From assembly GCF_000185725.2 (NCBI RefSeq), contig NZ_KI391953.1, positions 434,001 through 498,000 of the forward strand: DNA of 64,000 bases, in the 5' to 3' direction. The DNA is from Segniliparus rugosus ATCC BAA-974. GTDB lineage: Bacteria; Actinomycetota; Actinomycetes; Mycobacteriales; Mycobacteriaceae. The notes beneath the pieces are model-generated. The model was not told where the DNA came from and did no database searches. It saw only the letters and a program-made list of their open reading frames with translations. The position numbers and the translations under genes were made by a program. Numbering within the stretch: the stretch's first letter is position 1; each line of letters starts with the position of its first letter. This document shows positions 26,420 to 33,988 of this stretch, piece after piece.

Positions 26420-26901
26420 ACGTGCCCAGAAAGCCAGTCGTTGGTCACGCTCATCACTACGGCTGGCCCGCTCATTCGCTGCCTGCGTTGACGAATATCC
26501 GAGCGGATGGGGTGGGCACGAGGTGGGTGTCTTGCCGGGCAAGAGGCTGGCCTCGATAAGGATCGCGGACCATGGCAGACGAGGCCACGGGCTTTCAGCC
26601 GCGGTCCAAGCGCTATGCCAGCAGGACGGGCGAGGCCCGACGCCCGCAGGATGTCGGCGTTGACTGTTCCGCCCAATGCGTCGTAATCCTTAAGACGGGC
26701 CGCTGCAAGGGGCAGATCGGGGAGGGCCATCGTGTCATGTTCGGTGTCGTTGAGCCAGGTCTGGACCGGCCCGATGTCCGAGGTCCGCGTGCGTGACGGC
26801 AATGCCTGCGGCCTGAGACGTTCGATCCGCGCGGGCGGTTCATCGCGCGCGTCCCGGCGCTGGGGGTGCTGCACAGCGCCTTCTTTCCCCGCTGTGTTCA
26901 T
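26420..26901 (-). pseudogene. Decayed DJ-1/PfpI gene copy
   Basis: From an ATG at 26901 the minus strand reads MNTAGKEGAVQ, then PVQTWLNDTEHDTM, AARLKDYDAL-GGTVNADILRA and VVMSVTNDWLSGHVK. It parallels the intact PfpI protein (VQTWLNDVDHDVT, ARAQDYDALVVPGGTVNADN). Residues are deleted (the VVP before GG) and the nucleophile region reads GLVCHGP in disturbed surroundings. Frameshifts make it non-functional. Confidence 0.65.
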
Positions 26902-26919
26902 CGCGCTCCTCCTTGGCGG

Positions 26920-27213
26920 CTGTCCTGTTGCGCGCACGTGCTCAGGAGGTTCGGGCCGAGTGCGCACGAGCCGGATCGGCTCGCGGAATTTTTGGATCGT
27001 CGCCTCGTCACTGCACTGTTCGAACGCGGCCTGGTCCCTGTGCGCCTCGTCGAGGTAGAAGCGGTTCGGGTTATCCACGTCGCCCAACACCTCGAACCGG
27101 AGCCTCCCAGCCTCAAACGCGGGGAAACCCTCGGCATCGAAAATCGCCGCTCCGATGAAAGCTTCCCGCTTGTCCGGATGCACGTAGAACCGCACGAGAA
27201 CGTGACAGTTCAT
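26920..27213 (-). pseudogene. ABM gene copy with disrupted C-terminus
   Basis: From an ATG at 27213 with AAGGAG upstream, the frame reads MNCHVLVRFYVHPDKREAFI, RLRFEVLGDVDNPNRFYLDE and AAFEQCSDEATIQKF, clearly a copy of the intact ABM protein (18316-18636). After KFREPI the frame leaves the parent sequence and runs on into the PfpI remnant without the normal end. The start and signals are intact, so a truncated product is conceivable. The 250 bases between this and the next gene upstream contain no clear gene. Confidence 0.6.
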
Positions 27214-27462
27214 CGGGTCTCCTTCTCGGTCGAACGGCGCAGATAGCGACGCGATTACCGCCAGCCTATGCGTGTCGATGTTCGCGAACCAGGCCTTCAG
27301 AGAACCACCCAGAAATACCATTTGGCGGATAGCGTCGACTGCGCGAGCGCCCTGAGGGCTCCGGTTATGACGCTGCCGCTCACGGTCCTGTTCGGACTCG
27401 CCCGGCACTGGGCATCGTGCCGAACCGCTCGCGCAAAATTTCTGACAGGCCTGAGGTGGAAT

Positions 27463-28314
27463 TCATCCGGAAGCTCTTCCCCGAAGTGTTCGGCGACGAA
27501 GGCCTGTCCGATGACGCGGAGGACGCGCAGCGGGAGCGACCTGTAGCTTTTCTTCGGGAGGCTCGTAGCCCGGGATTGGGTCGCGCACGACGATGCCGTC
27601 GCGCACCTGGTCGCCGATCGCGTCCAGGAGCTGCGGGTCGATGTCCTCGTCGTACACCGCCCCCGGCGGGAGATGGTCGGGGAGCACTCGGAGCGATGGC
27701 TCGATGGCGGAGACTGTGACCAGATGGGACCGGTGGGAGGTGTCGGCGACGATGGTCTGGCGGAAACTCTCCGAAGCCTCGCAGACGCCATCCGGGGTCG
27801 GGCTGTAGAACCGGGCGCGGAAATACCAGGACAGGGAGTCGCCCTCCTCGTCCAGCGAGTCTGCGACGATGTTCTGGTCGGGACAGCCTCTCGCCGTGGA
27901 GTCTGCCGCGTTCCGCAGCATCGAGGCCCGGTTGTCGACGAGCGCTTTGCGGAGGTCGTAGCCGGTTTTGGAGTACTCGATCTCGATCAGCACGCTGTGT
28001 CTGTGGTCGTCGGCCCGCGTCCGCGCCAAGTAGACGTAGTCTTTGTCGATTTCTATCGCGCAGAGCGGGTTCCAGGCGTCGTCGGGCTTGGCTTCGACGG
28101 TCAGATCGGCAAGGCTGCGCGGGTCGGCCGTGCGTAGCTGGATCGGATCCGGAACCGGCGCCCCATGGAGGGCGCCTACGGCGAGCATGGGTTCGCACGC
28201 CGCGTAGCAGGAATCCCCTTGGGCTTGGCTCGGCGCGACGAGCAGCCCCGCCCAACAGGCGGCCCCCGTGGACAGCAGGACGGCGCGCAGTGCGATTTCC
28301 CCAGGACGCGTCAT
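27463..28314 (-). CDS. Secreted protein of unknown function
   Basis: 283 residues from an ATG with GAGGGGA upstream. Residues 1-32 form a Sec signal peptide (LRAVLLSTGAACWAGLLVAP then SQA). Four Cys occur early in the mature part (DSCYAACEP, NPLCAIEI, RGCPDQ), suggesting disulfides. The C-terminal 30 residues are Arg/Pro-rich and may lie after a frameshift, since another frame looks more protein-like there (FVAEHFGEELPDEFHL). No family recognised. A decayed paralogue is at 17707-18140. Confidence 0.6.
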   Translation of the reverse strand: MTRPGEIALRAVLLSTGAACWAGLLVAPSQAQGDSCYAACEPMLAVGALHGAPVPDPIQLRTADPRSLADLTVEAKPDDAWNPLCAIEIDKDYVYLARTRADDHRHSVLIEIEYSKTGYDLRKALVDNRASMLRNAADSTARGCPDQNIVADSLDEEGDSLSWYFRARFYSPTPDGVCEASESFRQTIVADTSHRSHLVTVSAIEPSLRVLPDHLPPGAVYDEDIDPQLLDAIGDQVRDGIVVRDPIPGYEPPEEKLQVAPAARPPRHRTGLRRRTLRGRASG

Positions 28315-28427
28315 CGTTCCCCTCGTTCTGATATTGCTCGGAGAGTGTAGCGGCGTCCTGCTTCCGGTGATGTGGCGCACCGGCTCTTGCGCTCCGGGCC
28401 GGCTCGGCCTAGTCTAGAGACACATCT

Positions 28428-28446
28428 TAGATACAAGATAGATACA
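28428..28446 (+). promoter_or_regulatory. TAGATACA direct-repeat operator, copy 2
   Basis: TAGATACA-AGA-TAGATACA, the same 11-bp-period direct repeat as at 25285-25303. It ends 18 bases before the bicupin ATG, so a bound protein would block promoter clearance. The GntR gene two positions downstream is the natural candidate regulator (inferred). Confidence 0.75.
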
Positions 28447-28464
28447 AAAGGGAAGGACGCAGCC

Positions 28465-29478
28465 ATGACCGCCACAGTCGCATTGAGCCAAGGGGTCGAT
28501 CTCAATCCCGCGCATCCCGCGCCGGTCGTCAACGTCGCCGACTACGGCTTCGAAGGCCGTTTCGAGGACTGGGGCGACAATGCCCGATACTTCGAGTACA
28601 CCAAGGCGGCGAACCCCATCGGGGCAGGCTTCATCAGCAAAATCCCGGCGGCGAAGTTCTCGCGCTCGCTGTACGCCGACGGCCCCACCCGCGTCGTCCC
28701 CCTCGACCTTTCCGCCGAACTCGGGATCGCGGGGGGAGCGGCGACCAGCCCGGCCCTGCTCGCGAATTTCATCCGGATCAAGGCGGGCGAGCGGATCGCC
28801 ACGTCCCCCAACGCCACCTCGCAGCTGTACTACGCCATCGAGGGGCGGGGCATGGCCGCGGTGAACGGGCAGATGATCCAGTGGGAGAAGGGCGACTTCC
28901 TCACCTTGCCCGCCGCGAGCCGAGCGACGCTCTACGCCGACTCCGAAGCCGCGTTCTACTGGGTGCACGACGAGCCGCTCCTGCGCTACCTCGGAGCCAC
29001 CGCGACCGAGCCGCAGTTCCGGGCCACGAAATTCGCCCGCGCCACCGCCATGGCCAAGCTGGACGAGATCGCGGGGCGGCCGGGGGCGAACGAGAAGAAC
29101 CGGGTCAGCGTGCTTTTGGCGGGGGCCGAGCAGGACCAGACCCTGACGATCACCCACGTGCTCTGGGCGATGCTCGGCGTGCTCCCGCCGGATCAGGAGC
29201 AGCGCCCGCACCGCCACCAGTCCGTGGCGCTCGACCTGATCCTCGACGCGCGGCCGGGCTGCTACAGCCTGCTCGGGGCGCGGCTGGACGCGCGCGGCGA
29301 GATCGCAGACCCGGTCCGGGTCGACTGGGAGCCGGGCGGCGCGTTCGTCACCCCGCCCGGCATGTGGCACGCGCACTACAACGAGTCCGGGGCTCCGGCG
29401 CATCTGATCCCGATCCAGGACGCGGGTCTGCAGACCTACCTGCGCAGCCTCGACATCCGCTTTTCGGACCGACGATAA
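28465..29478 (+). CDS. Bicupin protein, gentisate 1,2-dioxygenase-like
   Basis: 337 residues. Two cupin halves are visible: an N-terminal one with QLYYAIEGRGMAAVNGQMIQ and GDFLTLPAASRATL, and a C-terminal one with QRPHRHQSVALDLIL and GMWHAHYNESGAP. This layout is seen in gentisate and salicylate ring-cleaving dioxygenases. The His residues in RPHRHQ and MWHAH suit Fe(II) binding in the C-terminal half; the N-terminal half lacks a full His set. The substrate is uncertain. It is followed by the GntR gene after 9 bases, one operon. Confidence 0.7.
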   Translation: MTATVALSQGVDLNPAHPAPVVNVADYGFEGRFEDWGDNARYFEYTKAANPIGAGFISKIPAAKFSRSLYADGPTRVVPLDLSAELGIAGGAATSPALLANFIRIKAGERIATSPNATSQLYYAIEGRGMAAVNGQMIQWEKGDFLTLPAASRATLYADSEAAFYWVHDEPLLRYLGATATEPQFRATKFARATAMAKLDEIAGRPGANEKNRVSVLLAGAEQDQTLTITHVLWAMLGVLPPDQEQRPHRHQSVALDLILDARPGCYSLLGARLDARGEIADPVRVDWEPGGAFVTPPGMWHAHYNESGAPAHLIPIQDAGLQTYLRSLDIRFSDRR

Positions 29479-29487
29479 AGTGAGGCT

Positions 29488-30168
29488 ATGACTGCTGCCC
29501 CGCCTGTCGGCGGTAGAGACAAGGCCCCTTCCGCCGTGGACCGGGCCTACGAGCACACCAAGGCGCACATCATCGAAGGGCGCGTCCCTCCGGGGGAGTG
29601 GCTCTCGGAAGGGGAGATCGCCCAAGCGCTCTCGGTGAGCCGCACCCCGGTGCGGGAGGCGTTCTTGCGGCTGCAGGCCGAGGGCATGCTGCGGCTGTAT
29701 CCGCGCAAAGGCGCCGTGGTCGTCCCCCTGTCGGAGCGCGACGTCGCCGACGTCATGCAGTTGCGCGAGATGGCCGAGGTGTTCGCGGGCCGCCATGCGC
29801 TCGCCCTCGAAGACGACGAGCGGGCCGAAGCGCTGGCGGAGCTCGACCGTCTGGTGGCCGAGCAGCGCGCGGTCGGCGAGTCCGACCTCGGGCGCTTCGT
29901 CGCGCTCGACCGGGAGTTCCACGCGGCGATCGTCCGTGTCTCGGGCAATCGTCTGCTCGACGAGTTCTACGCCTCGCTGCGCGACAAGCAGGAACGGATG
30001 GGCCAAGACGCGCTGCGCCGCGACCCCGCGCGGCTGCGGTCGATCCTCTCGGAGCACGCGGAGCTGGTCGACCGGCTCCGCGCGCGAGACGCGGAGGGGT
30101 ACGAAGCGGTGCTCGCGCGGCATCTAGAGAGTTCGCGCAAGCTGCTCAGCCGCGTCCGGCGGTCCTGA
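29488..30168 (+). CDS. GntR-family (FCD) transcriptional regulator
   Basis: 226 residues. The winged HTH is at 41-60 (EGEIAQALSVSRTPVREAFL). The C-terminal FCD domain keeps the metal-binding set Asp141 and His145 in LDREFHAAIV, His190 in SEHAELV and His212 in RHLESS. FCD regulators sense small carboxylates and often control neighbouring catabolic genes. It probably controls the bicupin operon and, through the shared TAGATACA repeat, the small-cupin/reductase operon at 23606-25230. Confidence 0.85.
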   Translation: MTAAPPVGGRDKAPSAVDRAYEHTKAHIIEGRVPPGEWLSEGEIAQALSVSRTPVREAFLRLQAEGMLRLYPRKGAVVVPLSERDVADVMQLREMAEVFAGRHALALEDDERAEALAELDRLVAEQRAVGESDLGRFVALDREFHAAIVRVSGNRLLDEFYASLRDKQERMGQDALRRDPARLRSILSEHAELVDRLRARDAEGYEAVLARHLESSRKLLSRVRRS

Positions 30169-30230
30169 CGGCGACCGGAGGCGGCGCGGGCGCTCGGCGG
30201 CGACGCCGGGGCTCCGTCGGAACCGGCGGA

Positions 30231-30722
30231 TTACCGGTAGTTGGTGAATTGCAGGGCAACGTCGAAATCGCTGCCCTTGACCAGGGCGATGACCGCCTGC
30301 AAGTCGTCTCGCTTCTTGCTGAAGACGCGCAACTCGTCGCCTTGGACTTGCACGCGGATGCCCTTCGGGCCCTCGTCGCGGATCTTCTTGCCGATCTTCT
30401 TGGCCTGCTCCTGGTCGATGCCCTGCTTGAGAGCGGCCTTCACCTGGTAGATCTTGCCGGACGGCGCGGGGTCGTCGAACTTCACGGCCTTCAGCGACAG
30501 GCCCCGTTTGATCAGCTTCTCCTTGAACACCTCGACCGCGGCTTTCACGCGCTCCTCGGTCTGCGCGGAGAGCAGCAAGGTCTCGTCGCCGGTCCAGGCG
30601 ATGGTCGCGTCGACGCCTCGGAAGTCGAACCTGGTCGCGAGTTCCTTCGCCGCCTGGTTCACGGCGTTGTCGGCCTCTTGGCGGTCGACCTTGCTGACGA
30701 TGTCGAAGGACGAATCGGCCAT
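30231..30722 (-). CDS. YajQ-family nucleotide-binding protein
   Basis: 163 residues from an ATG with a strong AGGAGG; a longer in-frame start at 30776 is not needed. [35 protein letters not shown] and the end [20 protein letters not shown] match YajQ/DUF520 throughout. Family members bind cyclic di-GMP or other nucleotides and RNA. In mycobacteria the orthologue also lies in the tRNA/had neighbourhood. Confidence 0.92.
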   Translation of the reverse strand: MADSSFDIVSKVDRQEADNAVNQAAKELATRFDFRGVDATIAWTGDETLLLSAQTEERVKAAVEVFKEKLIKRGLSLKAVKFDDPAPSGKIYQVKAALKQGIDQEQAKKIGKKIRDEGPKGIRVQVQGDELRVFSKKRDDLQAVIALVKGSDFDVALQFTNYR

Positions 30723-30838
30723 GGGATACCTCCTAGTGGTCATTCTTTGCAGGTCACAGACTACTGCCTGTATCAAGTGGCGTTCGGCCCGGCGTTCCTG
30801 CTACTATGCTCTGCGCACCAACGAGCGGGTGCGCACCT

Positions 30839-30922
30839 GGCAGATTGCCCGAGCGGCCAATGGGAGCGGACTGTAAATCCGTCGCGCAAGCTACGTAGGT
30901 TCGAATCCTACATCTGCCACCA
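30839..30922 (+). tRNA. tRNA-Tyr (GTA)
   Basis: The acceptor arm GGCAGAT pairs with ATCTGCC (30912-30918), followed by ACCA, so CCA is encoded. The anticodon loop CTGTAAA gives GTA. A long variable arm (class II tRNA) and T-loop GGTTCGAATCC are present. A -10-like TACTAT lies at 30802-30807. Confidence 0.95.
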
Positions 30923-31011
30923 ACCCTCGACCAGCATGGCCGAGGGTCGTGCCCATCACTGGGCGCGAAGCACAATCGAATAGGCAAGCATGCCTGTGAA
31001 GAGGCAGGCAC

Positions 31012-31257
31012 GCCCCCGCGGCCTCAGTGGTCAGAGAGCGCCGTCTTGGCAAGAAAGAGGCGCTCGGGGCGGAATAATCGAATAGGCAGGCACGCCCCCG
31101 CGGCCTCAGTGGTCAGAGAGCGCCGTCTTGGCAAGAAAGAGGCACTTGGGGCGGAATAATCGAATAGGCAGGCACGCCCCCGCGGCCTCAGTGGTCAGAG
31201 AGCGCCGTCTTGGCAAGAAAGAGGCACTTGGGGCGGAATAATTGAAGAGGCAGACAT
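31012..31257 (+). repeat. Three tandem 82-bp units, each a decayed tRNA-Thr copy
   Basis: Units start at 31012, 31094 and 31176, and the functional tRNA-Thr begins at 31258, keeping the exact 82-bp step. Each unit opens GCCCCCG, keeps CTCAGTGGT and TCTTGGCAAGAAAGAGG, matching the tRNA-Thr D-loop and anticodon arm. Each loses the T-arm and the pairing 3' acceptor strand, ending in GGGGCGGAATAAT and a short linker. The three units are almost identical (two to three differences). They cannot fold as full tRNAs. Confidence 0.8.
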
Positions 31258-31329
31258 GCCCCCGTAGCTCAGTGGTAGAGCACTTTCTTGGTAAGAAAGA
31301 GGTCGTCGGTTCGATTCCGCTCGGGGGCT
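31258..31329 (+). tRNA. tRNA-Thr (GGT)
   Basis: Acceptor GCCCCCG (31258-31264) pairs with CGGGGGC (31322-31328), discriminator T. The anticodon stem CTTTC/GAAAG encloses TTGGTAA, giving GGT. T-loop GGTTCGATTCC. No encoded CCA. It is the fourth and only intact member of the 82-bp tandem array. Confidence 0.95.
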
Positions 31330-31421
31330 CTCCCGCAGGGCCATTCCCAATGCCCGGCGCGGGGCGATGGACCCCATGAAGTTTTTGCCCTCGGTCGGGC
31401 TGAAACCTCGAGGGCGCCCAT

Positions 31422-31494
31422 GGCGGTGTAGCTCAGGTGGTAGAGCAAGCGGCTCATAATCGCTGTGTCGCCGGTTCAAGTCCGGCCACCGCTA
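31422..31494 (+). tRNA. tRNA-Met (CAT), elongator type
   Basis: Acceptor GGCGGTG pairs with CACCGCT (31487-31493, one G-T pair), discriminator A. Anticodon loop CTCATAA gives CAT; T-loop GGTTCAAGTCC. The order tRNA-Thr, tRNA-Met, had genes, tRNA-Trp is as in M. tuberculosis, which supports elongator Met. The 250 bases to the next gene hold nothing else recognised; rpmG, found here in M. tuberculosis, is absent. Confidence 0.92.
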
Positions 31495-31737
31495 CGAGGG
31501 ATCATTTTCGTGGCTTTCCGCACAGGGTTCTTTGCTCGAAATCGCTATTGCCGCAGATGCGCGGCCCCGTCTTGCGCAATCGGCGCGGCGGACCGGCAGA
31601 GCGTCTTCGTGCTGTAGTCTGTGCGCACCGGAGCGGCGGTCGGCACCAGAGGCCGCGGCTCTGCGCAAAAGCCTGCGATGAGACGCGGAGGTCGTCGACT
31701 GCGCGTCGCCCCGAGCGGGGCCGCAGTCCTGAGTAGA

Positions 31738-31743
31738 TAGAAT
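31738..31743 (+). promoter_or_regulatory. -10 element for a probably leaderless mRNA
   Basis: TAGAAT at 31738-31743 lies six bases before the ATG at 31750, the right distance for transcription to begin at the start codon. No ribosome binding site is present. No clear -35 was seen. Confidence 0.5.
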
Positions 31744-31749
31744 GTGCGA

Positions 31750-32808
31750 ATGTCAGACAACTTGGAGCGCAATGGCGCGCCGTTCCGCGACTTGTCCGAG
31801 CATGTGGGCTATCACTATGTCCATCCGGATTACTACGAGATCTGCCGTGAGGTGATCCGCGACTACGCGAAAGCGGTCCAGGACTACCACCCGTTCCACT
31901 GGGACGAGGCTGCGGCGAAGAAGGCCGGGCACCCTGGTTTGATCGCCCCGTTGACGTTCCCCGCCGCGTACGGCATCAGGATCCAAGAGGCCATGTTCTC
32001 TGCGCTCAACTACATCCCCGGCCCGATGGTCCAGGCGGAGCAGCGGTTCATCTACCACCGGCCGTTCTACGCGGGCGACAAGGTGCGCTGCGAGGTGGAG
32101 GTCACGAGCTTCCGGTCGAGCCTCGGCGCGGACATCACCGAGACGAAGAACTCGGCGTTCCTTTGGGACACCGGGGAGCCCGTGCTCACCGGCTGGACGA
32201 CGCTCGCCGCGCGCACCGGGGAGGTCATGGACGACAACGTCGCGCGGCTGGCCGACGACGTGATGATGCACGCGAAGCAGTACGACGCGGCGCTCAAAGA
32301 GGGGGCGAAGGAGGCCATCTGCCAGGAGTCGCCCGACCGGGTCCTGTGGCCGGAGTCCGCCGAGGCGACGCCGTTGCCGCCGAGCCTGGCCCCGAAGTTC
32401 GAGGAAGTGACGGCAGGGGCCGACCTCCCGCAGCGGTCGATCCGGGTGTCGCGCGGCGACTTGATCAACTACGCCGGGATCGCGGCGGACCGCAACCCGA
32501 TCCACTGGCACGACAAAGTGGCGGGCCTTGCGGGGTTCGACACCGTGATCGCCCACGGCATGCTCACCATGGGCTACGGGGCGACCTACCTCAACGGGTG
32601 GGCGGGCGACCCTTCTGCGGTGAAGAAGTACGACGTCCGGTTCGTGAGCCCCGTGCTCGTCCCCGCCGATTCGGCGGCGGAGATCGTGTTCTCGGGGAAG
32701 ATCCGCTCCCTCGACGCGGCCACCCGCACCGGCGTCGTGGCGCTCACGGCGGTGGCGAACGAGAAGAAGATTTTCGGCAAGGCTCTGGCGACGATCCAGT
32801 TCGCGTAA
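31750..32808 (+). CDS. Fused HadA-HadB-type (3R)-hydroxyacyl-ACP dehydratase
   Basis: 352 residues holding two hot-dog domains. The N-terminal half (about 15-190) is HadA/HadC-like (YAKAVQDYHPFHWDEAAAK, GLIAPLTFPAAYG). The C-terminal half (about 225-352) is HadB-like with the hydratase motif GIAADRNPIHWHDKVAG (Asp247, His252) and IAHGMLTMGYGATYLNGW. In mycobacteria these domains are separate subunits; here one chain carries both, joined by a linker near 190-225. It should dehydrate 3-hydroxyacyl-AcpM in FAS-II. The separate HadA/HadB pair follows downstream. The ATG is probably a leaderless start; GTG at 31744 is an alternative. Confidence 0.88.
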   Translation: MSDNLERNGAPFRDLSEHVGYHYVHPDYYEICREVIRDYAKAVQDYHPFHWDEAAAKKAGHPGLIAPLTFPAAYGIRIQEAMFSALNYIPGPMVQAEQRFIYHRPFYAGDKVRCEVEVTSFRSSLGADITETKNSAFLWDTGEPVLTGWTTLAARTGEVMDDNVARLADDVMMHAKQYDAALKEGAKEAICQESPDRVLWPESAEATPLPPSLAPKFEEVTAGADLPQRSIRVSRGDLINYAGIAADRNPIHWHDKVAGLAGFDTVIAHGMLTMGYGATYLNGWAGDPSAVKKYDVRFVSPVLVPADSAAEIVFSGKIRSLDAATRTGVVALTAVANEKKIFGKALATIQFA

Positions 32809-32839
32809 GGCCGAACTGGGCAAACGCCACCTCGTTTTG

Positions 32840-32876
32840 GCGTTAGCTCAGCTAATTTTAGCGTTAGCCCAGCTAA
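32840..32876. promoter_or_regulatory. Twin palindromic operators upstream of the hadA-hadB pair
   Basis: GCGTTAGCTCAGCTAA (32840-32855) and GCGTTAGCCCAGCTAA (32861-32876) are direct repeats 21 bp apart, two helical turns. Each is itself a near-perfect palindrome, TTAGCT-C-AGCTAA. This is the pattern of two dimers bound on the same DNA face, about 100 bases before the hadA-like start. Confidence 0.65.
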
Positions 32877-32914
32877 GCGGATATTTTTCGGTTCGAATAG
32901 CCCGCCCTCGGCTT

Positions 32915-32934
32915 GTAAGTTAGGCGAGCCTTAC
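32915..32934. promoter_or_regulatory. Possible iron-box-like palindrome
   Basis: GTAAG at 32915-32919 and CTTAC at 32930-32934 frame TTAGGCGAGCC. The core TTAGGCGAGCCTTA resembles half of the DtxR/IdeR consensus TTAGGCTAACCTAA with two mismatches. It lies 38-57 bases before the GTG at 32972, over a likely -35 region. Identity of the regulator is speculative. Confidence 0.35.
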
Positions 32935-32971
32935 TAGTGGATCGAGGGGTTTTGAGAGTACATTGCCCGAC

Positions 32972-33523
32972 GTGCCAGAGACGAGCGAGAAGCCACGAGC
33001 CACGGATAACACGGTTCCTTACCCGGACTTCGTCGGCAAGACGTACATCCTGCCCGATTATTACGAACTCGGCAGGGAGCAGATTCGCGCCTTCGCGAAG
33101 GCGGTGCGCAATTTCGACCCCATTCACCACGACGAAGAGGCCGCGCGCGCGGCGGGATTCCCGTCCCTCGTCGCTCCGCCGACGTTCGCCTCGATCATCG
33201 GCCTGCTCATGCAGGAGCGGCTGTTCGAGCACATCGTCAAGGACTACGACCTGAGCCAGACCGTGCAGGCCGAGCAGCGCTTCAGCTTCAAGCGCCCCAT
33301 CTGCGCCGGCGAGCGGCTGGAATGTTCGGTGACGATGTTGAGCATGCGCCAGGCGGTGGGCGTCGATATCGTCGAGACCGAGAACATCGGTCGGATCTGG
33401 GGCACAGAAGAAGTGGTGCTGGTCGGCTACACCAAGGTCGCGGGCTACACCGGCGCAGTGATGGAAGAGTCGCTCAAGGAACTTGTGAGGGATGTGATGA
33501 TGCATGGCCGTTCGATCTTTTGA
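32972..33523 (+). CDS. HadA/HadC-type dehydratase subunit
   Basis: 183 residues if started at the GTG at 32972, which lies seven bases after a -10-like TACATT (32959-32964) and so may be leaderless; a TTG at 32963 is also in frame. Hot-dog features: FAKAVRNFDPIHHDEEAARA, LVAPPTFASIIGLLM, and FSFKRPICAGERLECSV. It is the partner subunit of HadB, shaping acyl-chain specificity. Whether it corresponds to HadA (early) or HadC (late) cannot be decided by eye. It overlaps hadB by 20 bases. Confidence 0.85.
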   Translation: MPETSEKPRATDNTVPYPDFVGKTYILPDYYELGREQIRAFAKAVRNFDPIHHDEEAARAAGFPSLVAPPTFASIIGLLMQERLFEHIVKDYDLSQTVQAEQRFSFKRPICAGERLECSVTMLSMRQAVGVDIVETENIGRIWGTEEVVLVGYTKVAGYTGAVMEESLKELVRDVMMHGRSIF

Positions 33524-33929
33524 CGATATCCAGGTCGGAGACGAAATTCCGGCTGCCCAGTACCGGGTCACCCGTGGCGACCTCGTGAACTACGCCGGAG
33601 TCGTCGGCGACGCCAACCCGATCCACTTCCACGAGGAGATCGCCAAGGCGGGCGGGTTCGACACGGTCATCGCGCACGGCATGCTCACCATGGGTTACGC
33701 GTCGAGCTACATCTCGGAGTGGATCGGCAGCAGCGCGGGCCTGCTCGAGTTCGATGTCCGATTCGTCAGCCCGGTCCTCGTATACGCGAACAAGCCCGCG
33801 CAGCTGGAATTCACCGGCAAGGTGAAGTCGCTGGACCCTCAGACGCGCCGAGGCGTCGTCCAGGTCGCCGCCACCAGCGCGGGCAAGAAAATCTTCGGCA
33901 AGTCGCTCGCGTCGGTCCAGTTCGCCTGA
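33504..33929 (+). CDS. hadB: (3R)-hydroxyacyl-ACP dehydratase catalytic subunit HadB
   Basis: 141 residues. The hydratase motif GVVGDANPIHFHEEIAK gives the catalytic Asp36 and His41, at the same positions as in M. tuberculosis HadB. AHGMLTMGYASSYISEW and the ending GKKIFGKSLASVQFA are shared with the C-terminal half of the upstream fusion (GKALATIQFA). It works with the HadA/HadC-type protein whose gene overlaps its start. Downstream come the promoter and gene of tRNA-Trp. Confidence 0.92.
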   Translation: MAVRSFDDIQVGDEIPAAQYRVTRGDLVNYAGVVGDANPIHFHEEIAKAGGFDTVIAHGMLTMGYASSYISEWIGSSAGLLEFDVRFVSPVLVYANKPAQLEFTGKVKSLDPQTRRGVVQVAATSAGKKIFGKSLASVQFA

Positions 33930-33958
33930 GCCGCCGCAGGGCCCTTCCTCGAAGCCGA

Positions 33959-33988
33959 TTGGTGTCTCCCGGTATTTTCCGCTAGAAT
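33959..33988 (+). promoter_or_regulatory. Candidate promoter for tRNA-Trp and secE
   Basis: TTGGTG (33959-33964) and TAGAAT (33983-33988) with an 18-base spacer, about 100 bases before tRNA-Trp. The match to the primary sigma-factor consensus is good for a GC-rich genome. Confidence 0.5.

Noticed and set aside
31012-31257. Repeat array considered as CRISPR
   Set aside because: Units are contiguous 82-bp copies without variable spacers and match the adjacent tRNA-Thr.
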